The notes beneath the pieces are model-generated. The model saw only the letters and a program-made list of their open reading frames with translations. It did not search any database and was not told the origin of the DNA. Positions 8,154 through 15,534 of a stretch of DNA of 26,554 nucleotides are shown in pieces. Numbering within the stretch: position 1 is the first letter of the stretch; each line of letters begins with the position of its first letter. The position numbers and the translations under genes were made by a program. The stretch is from Liberiplasma sp046541015 (GTDB lineage: Bacteria; Bacillota_I; Bacilli_A; Izemoplasmatales; Izemoplasmataceae): positions 1-26,554 of the forward strand of contig JBKHEA010000020.1 of NCBI GenBank assembly GCA_046541015.1, written 5' to 3'.

Positions 8154-8900
8154 TTATGTACTCTTTATATGGGATTTTATCGCTTCAATATGTTTTAATT
8201 TCGTTTCTTCATCTGCGTGGGATTTACTTAAAAGTTTAATCAAAATGTCTTCAATCACTTCTTGTGAAAGGTTATCTAAACTAGTACGCTCTATGTGTTT
8301 AATTCTTTTTAAGGTATCCTTAAACTGGTTGACATAATTAGTGTTTGAGATATTGATTTTACTTAATTTACTTCTGTTAGAAAAGACAATCATTGGAATC
8401 ATACTAGATTTTTCAACAGTTAAATAGTTTTCTAAAGCTTTTATATGCGCATAGTTTTGTTTGAGTGGATTATAAAACTTGTTTTTAACCCATTTGTTTA
8501 AGACTTGTGTCCAGTAAGTATCCTTTTCAGAACCATAAATATAGCCAGCGTAGTTTTTTACTTCAAATACATAAATCCCTTTTTTGGAAACTGCGACTAA
8601 ATCAACTTCGGTAAACATAGTGTTTGTGTGATCTAAATAAAGATTCGCAAGAACATTAGGTTTTCCAAATACTTTAATGAGTTTACGGTAAAACGTAAAC
8701 TCACCATATACCCCTTTATCAAGCATGGTTTTAATCAATCCAATATTAGATTTACTTTTATAACTTGATGTATAAAAGGTGATTACGTCGTAAATAAAAA
8801 CGCTCATTCGGATTACTATTTTTAAAATGATTTCACTGATTAATAAAATAAATGTCATAAAAGCTTCTAAGTTATTTTGTTTTTTATATTTCTTAGCCAT
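8154..8900 (-). CDS. Membrane-anchored NERD-domain protein (predicted nuclease-related)
   Basis: Protein of 248 residues. A basic N-terminus precedes a long hydrophobic stretch at about 12-45 (one or two membrane passes). The NERD domain follows: GE-x-TFYRKL (Glu67), TEVDLVAVSKKGIYVFEVKNY (Asp100, Glu113, Lys115) and YGS downstream. The spacing E...D...ExK fits the PD-(D/E)xK-like core, so a nuclease active site may be intact. The C-terminal third is helical and charged. ATG at 8900 follows AGAAGGA. It shares the strand of the AAA operon, 187 bp upstream, with a possible promoter between, so joint function is only a positional guess. NERD proteins are known in bacteria, but their roles are mostly undefined. 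Confidence 0.8.
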   Translation of the reverse strand: MAKKYKKQNNLEAFMTFILLISEIILKIVIRMSVFIYDVITFYTSSYKSKSNIGLIKTMLDKGVYGEFTFYRKLIKVFGKPNVLANLYLDHTNTMFTEVDLVAVSKKGIYVFEVKNYAGYIYGSEKDTYWTQVLNKWVKNKFYNPLKQNYAHIKALENYLTVEKSSMIPMIVFSNRSKLSKINISNTNYVNQFKDTLKRIKHIERTSLDNLSQEVIEDILIKLLSKSHADEETKLKHIEAIKSHIKST

Positions 8901-9062
8901 GATTATTCCTTCTTTCTTAATAGTTAAACTTTATTATATTATTACTTTCCCATAAAAAAAGACTATTTTAAGGATTATGGATTAATTTTAGTTCTACTGG
9001 AAACTTTTTGTATATTTTCCTTTGTTAATTTAAACTAACTAGGTAAAGCAATTGGTATTATT

Positions 9063-9096
9063 AAAAAAGCAACACACAAACGTGTGTTACTTTTTT
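9063..9096 (-). terminator. Intrinsic terminator of the ABC/two-component operon
   Basis: Stem AACACAC/GTGTGTT with loop AAAC, extended past a single mismatch by AAAAAAG/CTTTTTT. It lies 9 bp after the zinc-ribbon stop codon and is followed on the minus strand by a T run. The symmetric A/T flanks could work in both directions. The rest of the 8901-9104 gap holds no feature I recognise. Confidence 0.85.
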
Positions 9097-9104
9097 GATT
9101 TAGA

Positions 9105-9323
9105 TTACTTATATCTTTTTTTTATGCGTTCGATATCACTCGTGCGTTCAATCCATTCTTCACTAAAACCGCAAGCCTCACAAACAAAGCGTGTTACTAA
9201 TACTGGTTTTATTGCGGTTTGACCGACTATAATGATATTGCCAGCTCCAAACCCAGTATGTTTACCTGGGATTCTAATAATCTCTTTTGATGCACATTTA
9301 GGACAAGTGTTTGTATTTTTCAT
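9105..9323 (-). CDS. Small zinc-ribbon protein
   Basis: Protein of 72 residues with two Cys pairs, CPKC (Cys7, Cys10) and CEAC (Cys48, Cys51), typical of a structural zinc ribbon. The middle GKHTGFGAGN-IIIVGQ is glycine- and isoleucine-rich. The tail is basic (ERIKKRYK). Its ATG overlaps the TGA of the response-regulator gene (ATGA) and is preceded by AAGGAG, so it is translationally coupled as the last gene of the operon. Its function is unknown; a nucleic-acid or protein-binding accessory is possible. Confidence 0.75.
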   Translation of the reverse strand: MKNTNTCPKCASKEIIRIPGKHTGFGAGNIIIVGQTAIKPVLVTRFVCEACGFSEEWIERTSDIERIKKRYK

Positions 9324-9931
9324 TCAGAAACTCCTTTCTTTTGCCAGTAGTAGATTGCAATTTGGGTGCGATCTCTAAGGTTTAATTTATCTAATATAAT
9401 GCTTATAACATTTCTAACCGTCCCTTCACTAATAAATAATCTTTGCGCGATTTCTTTATTAGAGTAGCCTTGGGCAATCAGTTCTAAACAACTGTTTTCT
9501 CTATCTGTCAGAACTTCATCAGTAGTCGTTTTAGTTAAACTATCTAGCACTTCTAAACTGAGTACGGCTTGACCTTGATAAACGTTGTTAATGGTTTTTA
9601 TTTGAACGCTTACTTCATCACTTTTTAACATATAACCACTCGCGCCAGCGTGCAAGGCTTGGTGGATATGTTTAAAGTCTTTAAAGGTTGTAAGCATAAT
9701 TATTTTTACCTTAGGGTAATTTTTTTTAATATGCATCGTTGCTTCAATGCCATCCATTTTAGGCATACGAATATCCATTAAGATAATATCTGGTTGGTGT
9801 CTTTTTAAAAAGTTAATCGCGTTTAACCCATTAGTGGCTGTACCAATGATGGTAAAGCTTTTTTCTTTAGACAATAAAACATTTAAACTATCTAAAATCA
9901 TTTGGTCATCATCGACAAGTAATATTTTCAT
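9320..9931 (-). CDS. NarL/LuxR-family response regulator (LnrK-like)
   Basis: Protein of 203 residues. The receiver domain (1 to about 120) has the acidic pocket DDD at 7-9, phospho-acceptor Asp53 in LMDIRMPKMDG, the TT switch in MLTTFKD and Lys in MLKSDE. The C-terminal LuxR-type helix-turn-helix (about 138-200) has LTDRE, GYSNKEIAQRLFISEGTVRN. It pairs with the histidine kinase, whose TAA shares one base with its ATG. By analogy with LnrK, DesR and LiaR it probably binds an inverted repeat and activates the ABC transporter genes; the TGACA-N2-TGTCA element at 13410 is one candidate. Strong GGGAGGG ribosome site. Confidence 0.93.
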   Translation of the reverse strand: MKILLVDDDQMILDSLNVLLSKEKSFTIIGTATNGLNAINFLKRHQPDIILMDIRMPKMDGIEATMHIKKNYPKVKIIMLTTFKDFKHIHQALHAGASGYMLKSDEVSVQIKTINNVYQGQAVLSLEVLDSLTKTTTDEVLTDRENSCLELIAQGYSNKEIAQRLFISEGTVRNVISIILDKLNLRDRTQIAIYYWQKKGVSE

Positions 9932-11016
9932 TAAAATCCCTCCCTTTCAATGGTTAGGGGCAAAATGCAATGAAGAGTAAAATAGTAATCTTTTTGAATG
10001 GTTAAATGTCCATTTAAGGATTCAACTTTTTTACGCATAAAAATTAAGCCTGAACCTTGTTTATGATTTGATGGGTTGATGCCATCGTTTTTAACAGTAA
10101 GTTTAACAATAGGACTTTTTACCGTTAAAACAACTTCAATGGTTTTAGGCGTTGCATGTTTGATAACGTTAGTTAAAGCTTCTTTTAAAACACTTGTTAG
10201 CATGTAATAATGGATTTCACTTAATTGTAATAAGTTTCCTTCATGCGTAAAGCTAACTTTTGGATTCGTGACGTTATCGATTAACGCTTTTAACCGTTCA
10301 AAACCAAAGTGTTCTTCTGGACGGGTTTGTTCAACGGTTTCTTTTAACGAAGTCACCGCATTTTTAATGCGTGTTTTTAAAGCAATAAAACGTTCATCCG
10401 TTTGAGCACTTTCATGGACGGTTTCATACGCTCTTAAAGCTAATAAACTTGCGGTTAATTCATGCCCTAAATCATCATGAAGTTTATGAGCGATGCGGTT
10501 ACGTTCTGATAAAATACTAATGCGTGATAGTTCATTTTGAGAATCCATAAGCGCTTCTTTTTCTTGTTCTAGGGTGTATTGTTTTTGTCTTAAAAGATCG
10601 ATGGTTTTTGTGTAGTGTTGTTCACTTATTGCTATATAAGATAAAATGACTGGTGTAGTTAAATTATAAATAAACAAACTAATAAGCGCTAAATCAAAGG
10701 TTTTTAAAAGTAAAGCAATTGGTAACAAGATAACAAGTGCATAAAATTTTCTTTCATATAAGTATAAAGCTAGAATGGGTAGGGCAAGTAAAATAAGTTC
10801 GACTTGATAAAAACTAAAGCCTAAAATGATTAATAAATCAACCCATAAATAGTCAATCGTTTTCCCTAACCTTAAACGTAGACTTAATAAAATAACACTC
10901 GCTAACCAAAGGAAAAAAACCGCAGGTTCCTGCGGTCTTAAATAGCTAAGAATTAATCCATAAGCAAGCGTTACATACATTAAAAATAAACCGTTTTGAT
11001 TAAGGAATCGTTTCAT
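9931..11016 (-). CDS. Sensor histidine kinase, HisKA_3 type (LnrJ-like)
   Basis: Protein of 361 residues. The N-terminal half carries about five or six hydrophobic segments (residues about 10-140) with almost no extracellular loop, as in intramembrane-sensing kinases. A coiled-coil linker leads to the dimerisation motif SERNRIAHKLHDDLGHELT, with His180 as likely phospho-acceptor. The ATPase domain shows the N box LKEALTNVIKHA, the G1 box NDG and GSGLIFMRKKVE. It is coupled to both neighbours by one-base stop/start overlaps (11016 and 9931). It likely senses a membrane-active compound or its transporter. The ligand cannot be told from sequence. Confidence 0.93.
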   Translation of the reverse strand: MKRFLNQNGLFLMYVTLAYGLILSYLRPQEPAVFFLWLASVILLSLRLRLGKTIDYLWVDLLIILGFSFYQVELILLALPILALYLYERKFYALVILLPIALLLKTFDLALISLFIYNLTTPVILSYIAISEQHYTKTIDLLRQKQYTLEQEKEALMDSQNELSRISILSERNRIAHKLHDDLGHELTASLLALRAYETVHESAQTDERFIALKTRIKNAVTSLKETVEQTRPEEHFGFERLKALIDNVTNPKVSFTHEGNLLQLSEIHYYMLTSVLKEALTNVIKHATPKTIEVVLTVKSPIVKLTVKNDGINPSNHKQGSGLIFMRKKVESLNGHLTIQKDYYFTLHCILPLTIEREGF

Positions 11017-11705
11017 TAGTCAAATCTCCTAATAGACCCTATTGTTACAAATATTATAGCAAACCCTAACATAATTAACAAGGCAAAGAAGATGTTTAAC
11101 GTTTCATTTAAAGTAATTTGTTCAATCGCATAAGCATACCAGTAAGTCGGCAAAATAATACTATAGCGTTTAATACTTTCTGGCATAAACATCAGTGGGT
11201 ACGTTAATCCACCAAGTAAAGCCATAAGATTTGCGGCAATAGAAAAAATCGCAACACTTGTGGCATAGGTTTTAAAAAAGGTATGCCAAAACAAACTAAA
11301 GCTAATTGCTACAATCCCTAAAAATATAAGTGCTAAGTAACTTTGTAAATAGTAATCTATACTGCCACCCCAGCGTATAAACCCTAATATACTAAACAAA
11401 CTAATCTGCGTTATAATCACTAAAAAGTATGCGCTTAAATGGCCAATCAAATACCCTTGGTGGCTAATCGGTGATGCCGCAATTCTTTTAATCGTTTTAA
11501 ATTGTCTATCTTCAATGAGTTGTTTAGAAAGTAAAAACGCACTAAAAAGTAACACAAGACCAAAAATACCATACCCGATAATTGGAAAATTTAACCCTTC
11601 TGCTTGAGGGATAAATAGCACTGCAAGTGGAAAAAAAGTTATAAGTAAAACGGTGAAACGCTGTTTTGAAATTCTTAGTAAACTTAACTTAAACACTTCT
11701 TTCAT
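11016..11705 (-). CDS. ABC-2 type permease (second permease, LnrN-like)
   Basis: Protein of 229 residues with six hydrophobic segments in the ABC-2 layout: one after the N-terminal RISKQR, one at about 45-60, a central pair with an amphipathic coupling stretch (KQLIEDRQFKTIKRIAASPISHQGYLIGH) and a terminal helix. The motif around the coupling helix is typical of drug- or antibiotic-export permeases. The ATG at 11705 overlaps the TGA-ended permease gene's neighbour by ATGA, with an AAGGTG ribosome site. It acts with the other permease and the ATPase as one exporter. Confidence 0.88.
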   Translation of the reverse strand: MKEVFKLSLLRISKQRFTVLLITFFPLAVLFIPQAEGLNFPIIGYGIFGLVLLFSAFLLSKQLIEDRQFKTIKRIAASPISHQGYLIGHLSAYFLVIITQISLFSILGFIRWGGSIDYYLQSYLALIFLGIVAISFSLFWHTFFKTYATSVAIFSIAANLMALLGGLTYPLMFMPESIKRYSIILPTYWYAYAIEQITLNETLNIFFALLIMLGFAIIFVTIGSIRRFD

Positions 11706-12421
11706 CGTAACACCTTCTGACTAAGCTTATAAGTAAGGAGAAGTAATATAAGAATTGATCCTATAAGTAAACTCAAGCCTTTGAAAATCACATCAAGTTC
11801 TCCATCAATAAACCCATACGCAGTATACCTAACCCATGCAAGTGGAGAAGAAAATTTTTCTAAGAAAATCACCAAATTACTTCTTGAAAAAGAGACAAAA
11901 AATCCTCCAATCATCATCGCAATGATAATATAAACTGTAATAATCGCTTGAGCAATGCTTGCTTTATTCACTAAAAATATAATCAAACTCGCAAGAAGTT
12001 GTGAAAATATAACACCTAATAATAAGACAAATAAAAGCCCAATTAAATTTGGAATACTTATTGCATAAAATACAATTAAATAAAGAATAAGCACAAGTGA
12101 TTGTAAATAACTCACCAAGATATTGGCAATTAAATTAGAAAATACAAATTTAATAGGATTAACTGGACTAACGAGTAAACGCGCTTTAAAGGGCTTATAA
12201 AAATCATATTCTAACCCTTCAAAAGTATACGCTGAACCAAATCCTTGAAACATAATGATATAAATTAGACCAATATATAAAATCATCGCATCCATTTCAG
12301 AAGGATCAACTTGTTCACGGTTTAAGGCAATCATAATTGTCATTAAAGCAAGCGGTAACCCTATTAAGATAATATGGCCAATTTTATCGTTTAAAACTCT
12401 TAAGGCATAAAATCTAATCAT
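11702..12421 (-). CDS. ABC-2 type permease (first permease, LnrM-like)
   Basis: About 239 residues from the ATG at 12421, which follows GGTGG at 5 bp. An in-frame ATG at 12433 has a weaker site, so the start is a choice. Six hydrophobic segments; the cytoplasmic loop YDFYKPFKARLLVSPVNPIKFVFSNL is the usual coupling region. The gene overlaps the ATPase gene by 8 bp and ends TGA inside the next start. It forms the membrane part of the exporter with its neighbour. Confidence 0.88.
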   Translation of the reverse strand: MIRFYALRVLNDKIGHIILIGLPLALMTIMIALNREQVDPSEMDAMILYIGLIYIIMFQGFGSAYTFEGLEYDFYKPFKARLLVSPVNPIKFVFSNLIANILVSYLQSLVLILYLIVFYAISIPNLIGLLFVLLLGVIFSQLLASLIIFLVNKASIAQAIITVYIIIAMMIGGFFVSFSRSNLVIFLEKFSSPLAWVRYTAYGFIDGELDVIFKGLSLLIGSILILLLLTYKLSQKVLR

Positions 12422-13361
12422 GCATACCACCATCTCGTAATGTTTTCCCCGTTAACATTAAGAAGACATCTTCTAAGTTCGCTTCTTCGTTTTTTACATT
12501 GAGAATCGTTTCATTTGATACAAGCGCTAAAAGCTTATCAAGAATGCTTATCCCCGCTTCAATAATTATTTGATAACTTCCATCCTTTAACGTTGCTTCT
12601 TTTACATCAGGGATTTTTTTAATTGCTTCAAGGGTTTTAGGATGTGGATCTTTTACGGTAATTTCTGTCACTTGATCGCCTTTCATTTTTTCAATCAGTT
12701 CTTTAACCGTTCCACTTGCGATGATATGACCTTGATCGATTATATAAACACGATCACTAATCGCTTGGACTTCTTCTATATAATGTGAGGTATAAATAAT
12801 TGAAGTCAAAGTATCTTTAGCCAGTGTTTTAACAAACTCTAAAATATAGTTTCTACTTTGTGGGTCTATTCCTACGGTTGGTTCATCCATAATAATCAGT
12901 TCAGGTTTATGTAATAAGGCACATCCTATATTAAGACGTCGCTTCATCCCGCCTGAATAATTTTTAGGACTATCTTTTAAGCGTTCACTTAGTCCAATTA
13001 ATTTAGCTACTTCATGAATGCGTGCTTCTAATAGTTCCCCTTTTAATCCATATAAAGACCCAAAGAATCTTAAATTTTCATACGCGCTAAGTTCTTCATA
13101 AACGGTTACTTCTTGGGTTACTAATCCAAGACGTTTTTTTAAAGCGCGGTTTTTTGTGCTTTGTTTTTCACCAAAGACACTTAACGCACCTTCATCTAAA
13201 TCTAATAGCCCTACAATCGCATTGATCGCTGTTGTTTTACCTGCACCATTTGGTCCAAGTAACCCAACAACCTCACCTTTATTTACTTCTAAATTCAAAT
13301 AATCAAGCGCAAGGATACTAGAGTTATAGCGTTTTATCGCATCGTTCATTTTTACAATCAT
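12414..13361 (-). CDS. ABC transporter ATP-binding protein, antibiotic-export type (LnrL-like)
   Basis: 315 residues from the ATG at 13361, which is preceded by GAGGTGG; an in-frame upstream ATG at 13415 lacks such a site. Motifs in order: Walker A GPNGAGKTT, Q loop VTQE, signature YSGGMKRRLNIG, Walker B LIIMDEPTVGIDP, H loop TSHYIEE. A C-terminal regulatory domain of about 80 residues follows the ATPase core, as in drug-export ABC proteins (CcmA/NatA-like, LnrL). It is the first gene of a six-gene operon. ATPase, two permeases, kinase and LuxR-type regulator together match the composition of the Bacillus subtilis linearmycin resistance system, though here the transporter genes come first. 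The substrate is inferred to be a membrane-active natural product. Confidence 0.93.
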   Translation of the reverse strand: MIVKMNDAIKRYNSSILALDYLNLEVNKGEVVGLLGPNGAGKTTAINAIVGLLDLDEGALSVFGEKQSTKNRALKKRLGLVTQEVTVYEELSAYENLRFFGSLYGLKGELLEARIHEVAKLIGLSERLKDSPKNYSGGMKRRLNIGCALLHKPELIIMDEPTVGIDPQSRNYILEFVKTLAKDTLTSIIYTSHYIEEVQAISDRVYIIDQGHIIASGTVKELIEKMKGDQVTEITVKDPHPKTLEAIKKIPDVKEATLKDGSYQIIIEAGISILDKLLALVSNETILNVKNEEANLEDVFLMLTGKTLRDGGMHD

Positions 13362-13409
13362 GTTTACCACCTCAGCTATATTGTATGAAAAACAAACCCT
13401 TTTAGATAG

Positions 13410-13421
13410 TGACAAATGTCA
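13410..13421. promoter_or_regulatory. Candidate operator TGACA-N2-TGTCA upstream of the ABC/two-component operon
   Basis: TGACA AA TGTCA is a palindrome with 5-bp arms, 49 bp upstream of the ABC ATPase start. Its size suits a LuxR-type dimer such as the operon's own regulator. A -10-like TACAAT (13385-13380, minus strand) lies too close to the ribosome site to be convincing, so the promoter is unassigned. Confidence 0.35.
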
Positions 13422-13557
13422 TGAAATACTTAAATAATAATGTAACATTTTTCAAAACATTTAAGAAAAATCAAGTCATTTTTGATAATGTAAACGCCTT
13501 CAGGAAACACTTTCATAAATCAAATGATTTATTATACCCTCCTTACACGCCTTGATG

Positions 13558-13591
13558 AAGGGCTAAATTAAGGTTTTTAAGATAGACCCTT
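13558..13591 (+). other. Hairpin in the leader of the betaine transporter genes
   Basis: AAGGGCTA (13558-13565) can pair with TAG-A-CCCTT (13583-13591) with one bulged A and a 17-base loop, followed by ATTTTCTT. It lies 54 bp before the start of the binding-protein gene and could act as an attenuator. The rest of the 284-bp divergent gap (13362-13645) is AT-rich. I could not place a convincing plus-strand promoter, and I do not recognise a known riboswitch class in it. Confidence 0.3.
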
Positions 13592-13645
13592 ATTTTCTTA
13601 ACAAATACTTTTATTTATGGTAGGGTTGTCTTAGGAGTTGATTTT

Positions 13646-14620
13646 ATGAAAAAATTTAATGCAATTTTAAAGAAATTATTTATCTTAACTATCGTTGGAC
13701 TTGGAATCTTTTCTTTAGCCGCTTGTAACCAAGAAGAAGAAATTATTTTTGGTACAGGTGATTGGGAAAGTAATGAGTTTCACGATGAAGTAGCGAAATA
13801 TATTATTGAAGAAGGGTATGGAATCAACGCAAGAAGTATTTCTGCAGATACCTCTATTTTAATTACTTCGCTGAAAAGTAAAGACATTGATGTCGCAATG
13901 GAAATTTGGAGCGACAACATCACAAGCTATCAAGATGATCTTGATAACAACGAGTATGTACGCTTATCGACAAATTTTGATGATAATGCTCAAGGATTAT
14001 ACATTCCAAAATATCTTCAAGAGGAATATCCAGATTTAAAAAGCATTCAAGACTTACCCGATTATGCCCATTTATTCCCACATCCTGAAGGTGGCGATAA
14101 AGGGATTATTTATGGTGGTCCACAAGGTTGGAGTGCAACCTTGTTCTTAGAAGATAAAATGGAAGCTTATGGATTAGATGAACATTTTGAATTTAGAAGT
14201 ATTGATTCAAATGCGATTCTTAGCGCAACCATCGCAGATGCTTTTAATAATGAAGAACCCTGGGTTGGCTATAACTGGGAACCTACTTGGGTCATGGGAA
14301 TTTATGACTTAGTTTTACTTGAAGATACCCCATATTCAGAAAGTGATTTCCAAGAAGGTAAAGGCGCATTCCCTAGTGTTAATGTCGATGTTGTTGTAAC
14401 CAATGATTTTGAAACACGTTACCCTGAAATCGCAACGTTTTTATCAAACTATGAAACAACCTCTGATTTAACCAGTGAAGCGCTTGGTTATATGCAAAAT
14501 AATGAAGCGACTGCCAAAGAAACTGCTATATGGTTCTTAAAGAATAATGAAGAACTTTGGTCTACTTGGGTTACTTCAGAAGCTAAAGAAAACATTTTAA
14601 ACGCTTTAGAAAATGAATAA
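13646..14620 (+). CDS. Glycine betaine/quaternary amine-binding lipoprotein (OpuAC type)
   Basis: Protein of 324 residues with a lipoprotein signal: basic KKFNAILKK, a hydrophobic core, then the lipobox LAAC at about 24-27 followed by acidic residues. The mature part is the OpuAC-type solute-binding domain, starting FGTGDWESNEFHDEV. Tryptophans scattered in WES, EIWSDN, QGWSA and NWEPTW are the kind of aromatic residues that cage trimethylammonium groups. It probably captures glycine betaine, or a related choline, carnitine or proline betaine solute, at the outer membrane face and passes it to the permease at 14671. The ribosome site is AGGAG. It is the first gene of the set, whereas in Bacillus opuA the ATPase comes first. 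Confidence 0.92.
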   Translation: MKKFNAILKKLFILTIVGLGIFSLAACNQEEEIIFGTGDWESNEFHDEVAKYIIEEGYGINARSISADTSILITSLKSKDIDVAMEIWSDNITSYQDDLDNNEYVRLSTNFDDNAQGLYIPKYLQEEYPDLKSIQDLPDYAHLFPHPEGGDKGIIYGGPQGWSATLFLEDKMEAYGLDEHFEFRSIDSNAILSATIADAFNNEEPWVGYNWEPTWVMGIYDLVLLEDTPYSESDFQEGKGAFPSVNVDVVVTNDFETRYPEIATFLSNYETTSDLTSEALGYMQNNEATAKETAIWFLKNNEELWSTWVTSEAKENILNALENE

Positions 14621-14623
14621 ACT

Positions 14624-14647
14624 AAAACGTAGCTTCGGCTACGTTTT
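14624..14647 (+). terminator. UUCG-capped hairpin between binding-protein and permease genes
   Basis: A perfect 10-bp stem AAAACGTAGC/GCTACGTTTT closed by the stable tetraloop TTCG, 3 bp after the binding-protein stop codon. The trailing T run is only four long, so it is probably a leaky terminator or an mRNA-stabilising 3' end that raises binding protein over permease and ATPase. Confidence 0.8.
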
Positions 14648-14670
14648 CAATATGGAAGAAAGGTGATTTT

Positions 14671-15534
14671 ATGTTCGATTATCCTGAACAATATGTTTAC
14701 GAAATTAGTGGTGTAATAGACATCATTATTGGTTGGATTTTAGATACCTTTGGTGGAGTTTTTGATGTGATATCAATGGTTATCTTAAATCTATTTTTTA
14801 TGTTCGATTTTCTCTTAGGCATGATTCCTTGGTGGGGATATTTATTGATTGTCTTTTTACTAGGTTTTAAACTGTATAATGTATTTGTTGGCCTTACGTT
14901 ATCCATGTTACTTTTAGCCATAGCCATGTTTGGCTTATGGGATCCAATGATTTATACGCTTGTAATTATTTTCATTAGTGTGTTAACAAGTTTACTTATT
15001 GGTACCCCAATTGGAATTTTAATGGCAAAATCACAGTTAACAGAAAAAATTTTAAAACCTTTATTAGACGGCATGCAAACGATGCCTAGTTTTGTTTACT
15101 TAATCCCTGCGGTAATGTTGTTTGGATTAGGCCGTGTTCCTGCGGTTTTTGCAACTACAATTTATGCGCTGCCACCACTTATTAGATTAACCTACTTAGG
15201 CATTGTTAATGTTAATAAAGAAGTCGTTGAAGCAGGAAAGAGCTTTGGTTCTACCCCAGCTCAAATGTTATTTAAAATTGAAATTCCCCAAGCTTTATCG
15301 ACCATTATGACTGGAATCAATCAAACCACAATGATGGCAATGGCGATGGTAGTCATCGCTTCAATGATTGGTGCTGAAGGGATTGGCGATGAAGTTTTAA
15401 TAGCGATTCGTCGCTTAGAAGTAGGTAGAGGTTTTCAAGCAGGTATTGCGATTGTCTTTTTAGCAATTATCTTAGACCGCATCTTACAAGGTGCAGCGGC
15501 TAAATTTAACAAAGTGGAGGGATTAGATGAGTAA
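14671..15534 (+). CDS. Glycine betaine ABC transporter permease (OpuAB/ProW type)
   Basis: Protein of 287 residues, close to the usual length of OpuAB. The N-terminal region (about 1-45) contains two amphipathic or hydrophobic stretches, then about six or seven membrane segments. The inner-membrane permease motif is visible in EAGKSFGSTPAQMLFKIEIPQALSTIMTGINQ, with the EAG-x-G-type coupling loop that contacts the ATPase. Its start follows AAAGGTG, and its last 8 bases overlap the ATPase start, so the two are translationally coupled. Confidence 0.93.
   Translation: MFDYPEQYVYEISGVIDIIIGWILDTFGGVFDVISMVILNLFFMFDFLLGMIPWWGYLLIVFLLGFKLYNVFVGLTLSMLLLAIAMFGLWDPMIYTLVIIFISVLTSLLIGTPIGILMAKSQLTEKILKPLLDGMQTMPSFVYLIPAVMLFGLGRVPAVFATTIYALPPLIRLTYLGIVNVNKEVVEAGKSFGSTPAQMLFKIEIPQALSTIMTGINQTTMMAMAMVVIASMIGAEGIGDEVLIAIRRLEVGRGFQAGIAIVFLAIILDRILQGAAAKFNKVEGLDE

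Noticed and set aside
9320..11705. TGA read as tryptophan (Mycoplasma code)
   Set aside because: TGA serves as the stop in ATGA overlaps at 9320 and 11702, and long frames contain no internal TGA.
12414..13415. Longer start for the ABC ATPase at 13415
   Set aside because: The extra 18 codons have no ribosome site and cover the palindrome, while ATG at 13361 has GAGGTGG at good spacing.
13362..13645. Known riboswitch (for example cyclic-di-AMP) upstream of the betaine transporter
   Set aside because: I could not match conserved core motifs. Only a short bulged hairpin at 13558-13591 is visible.
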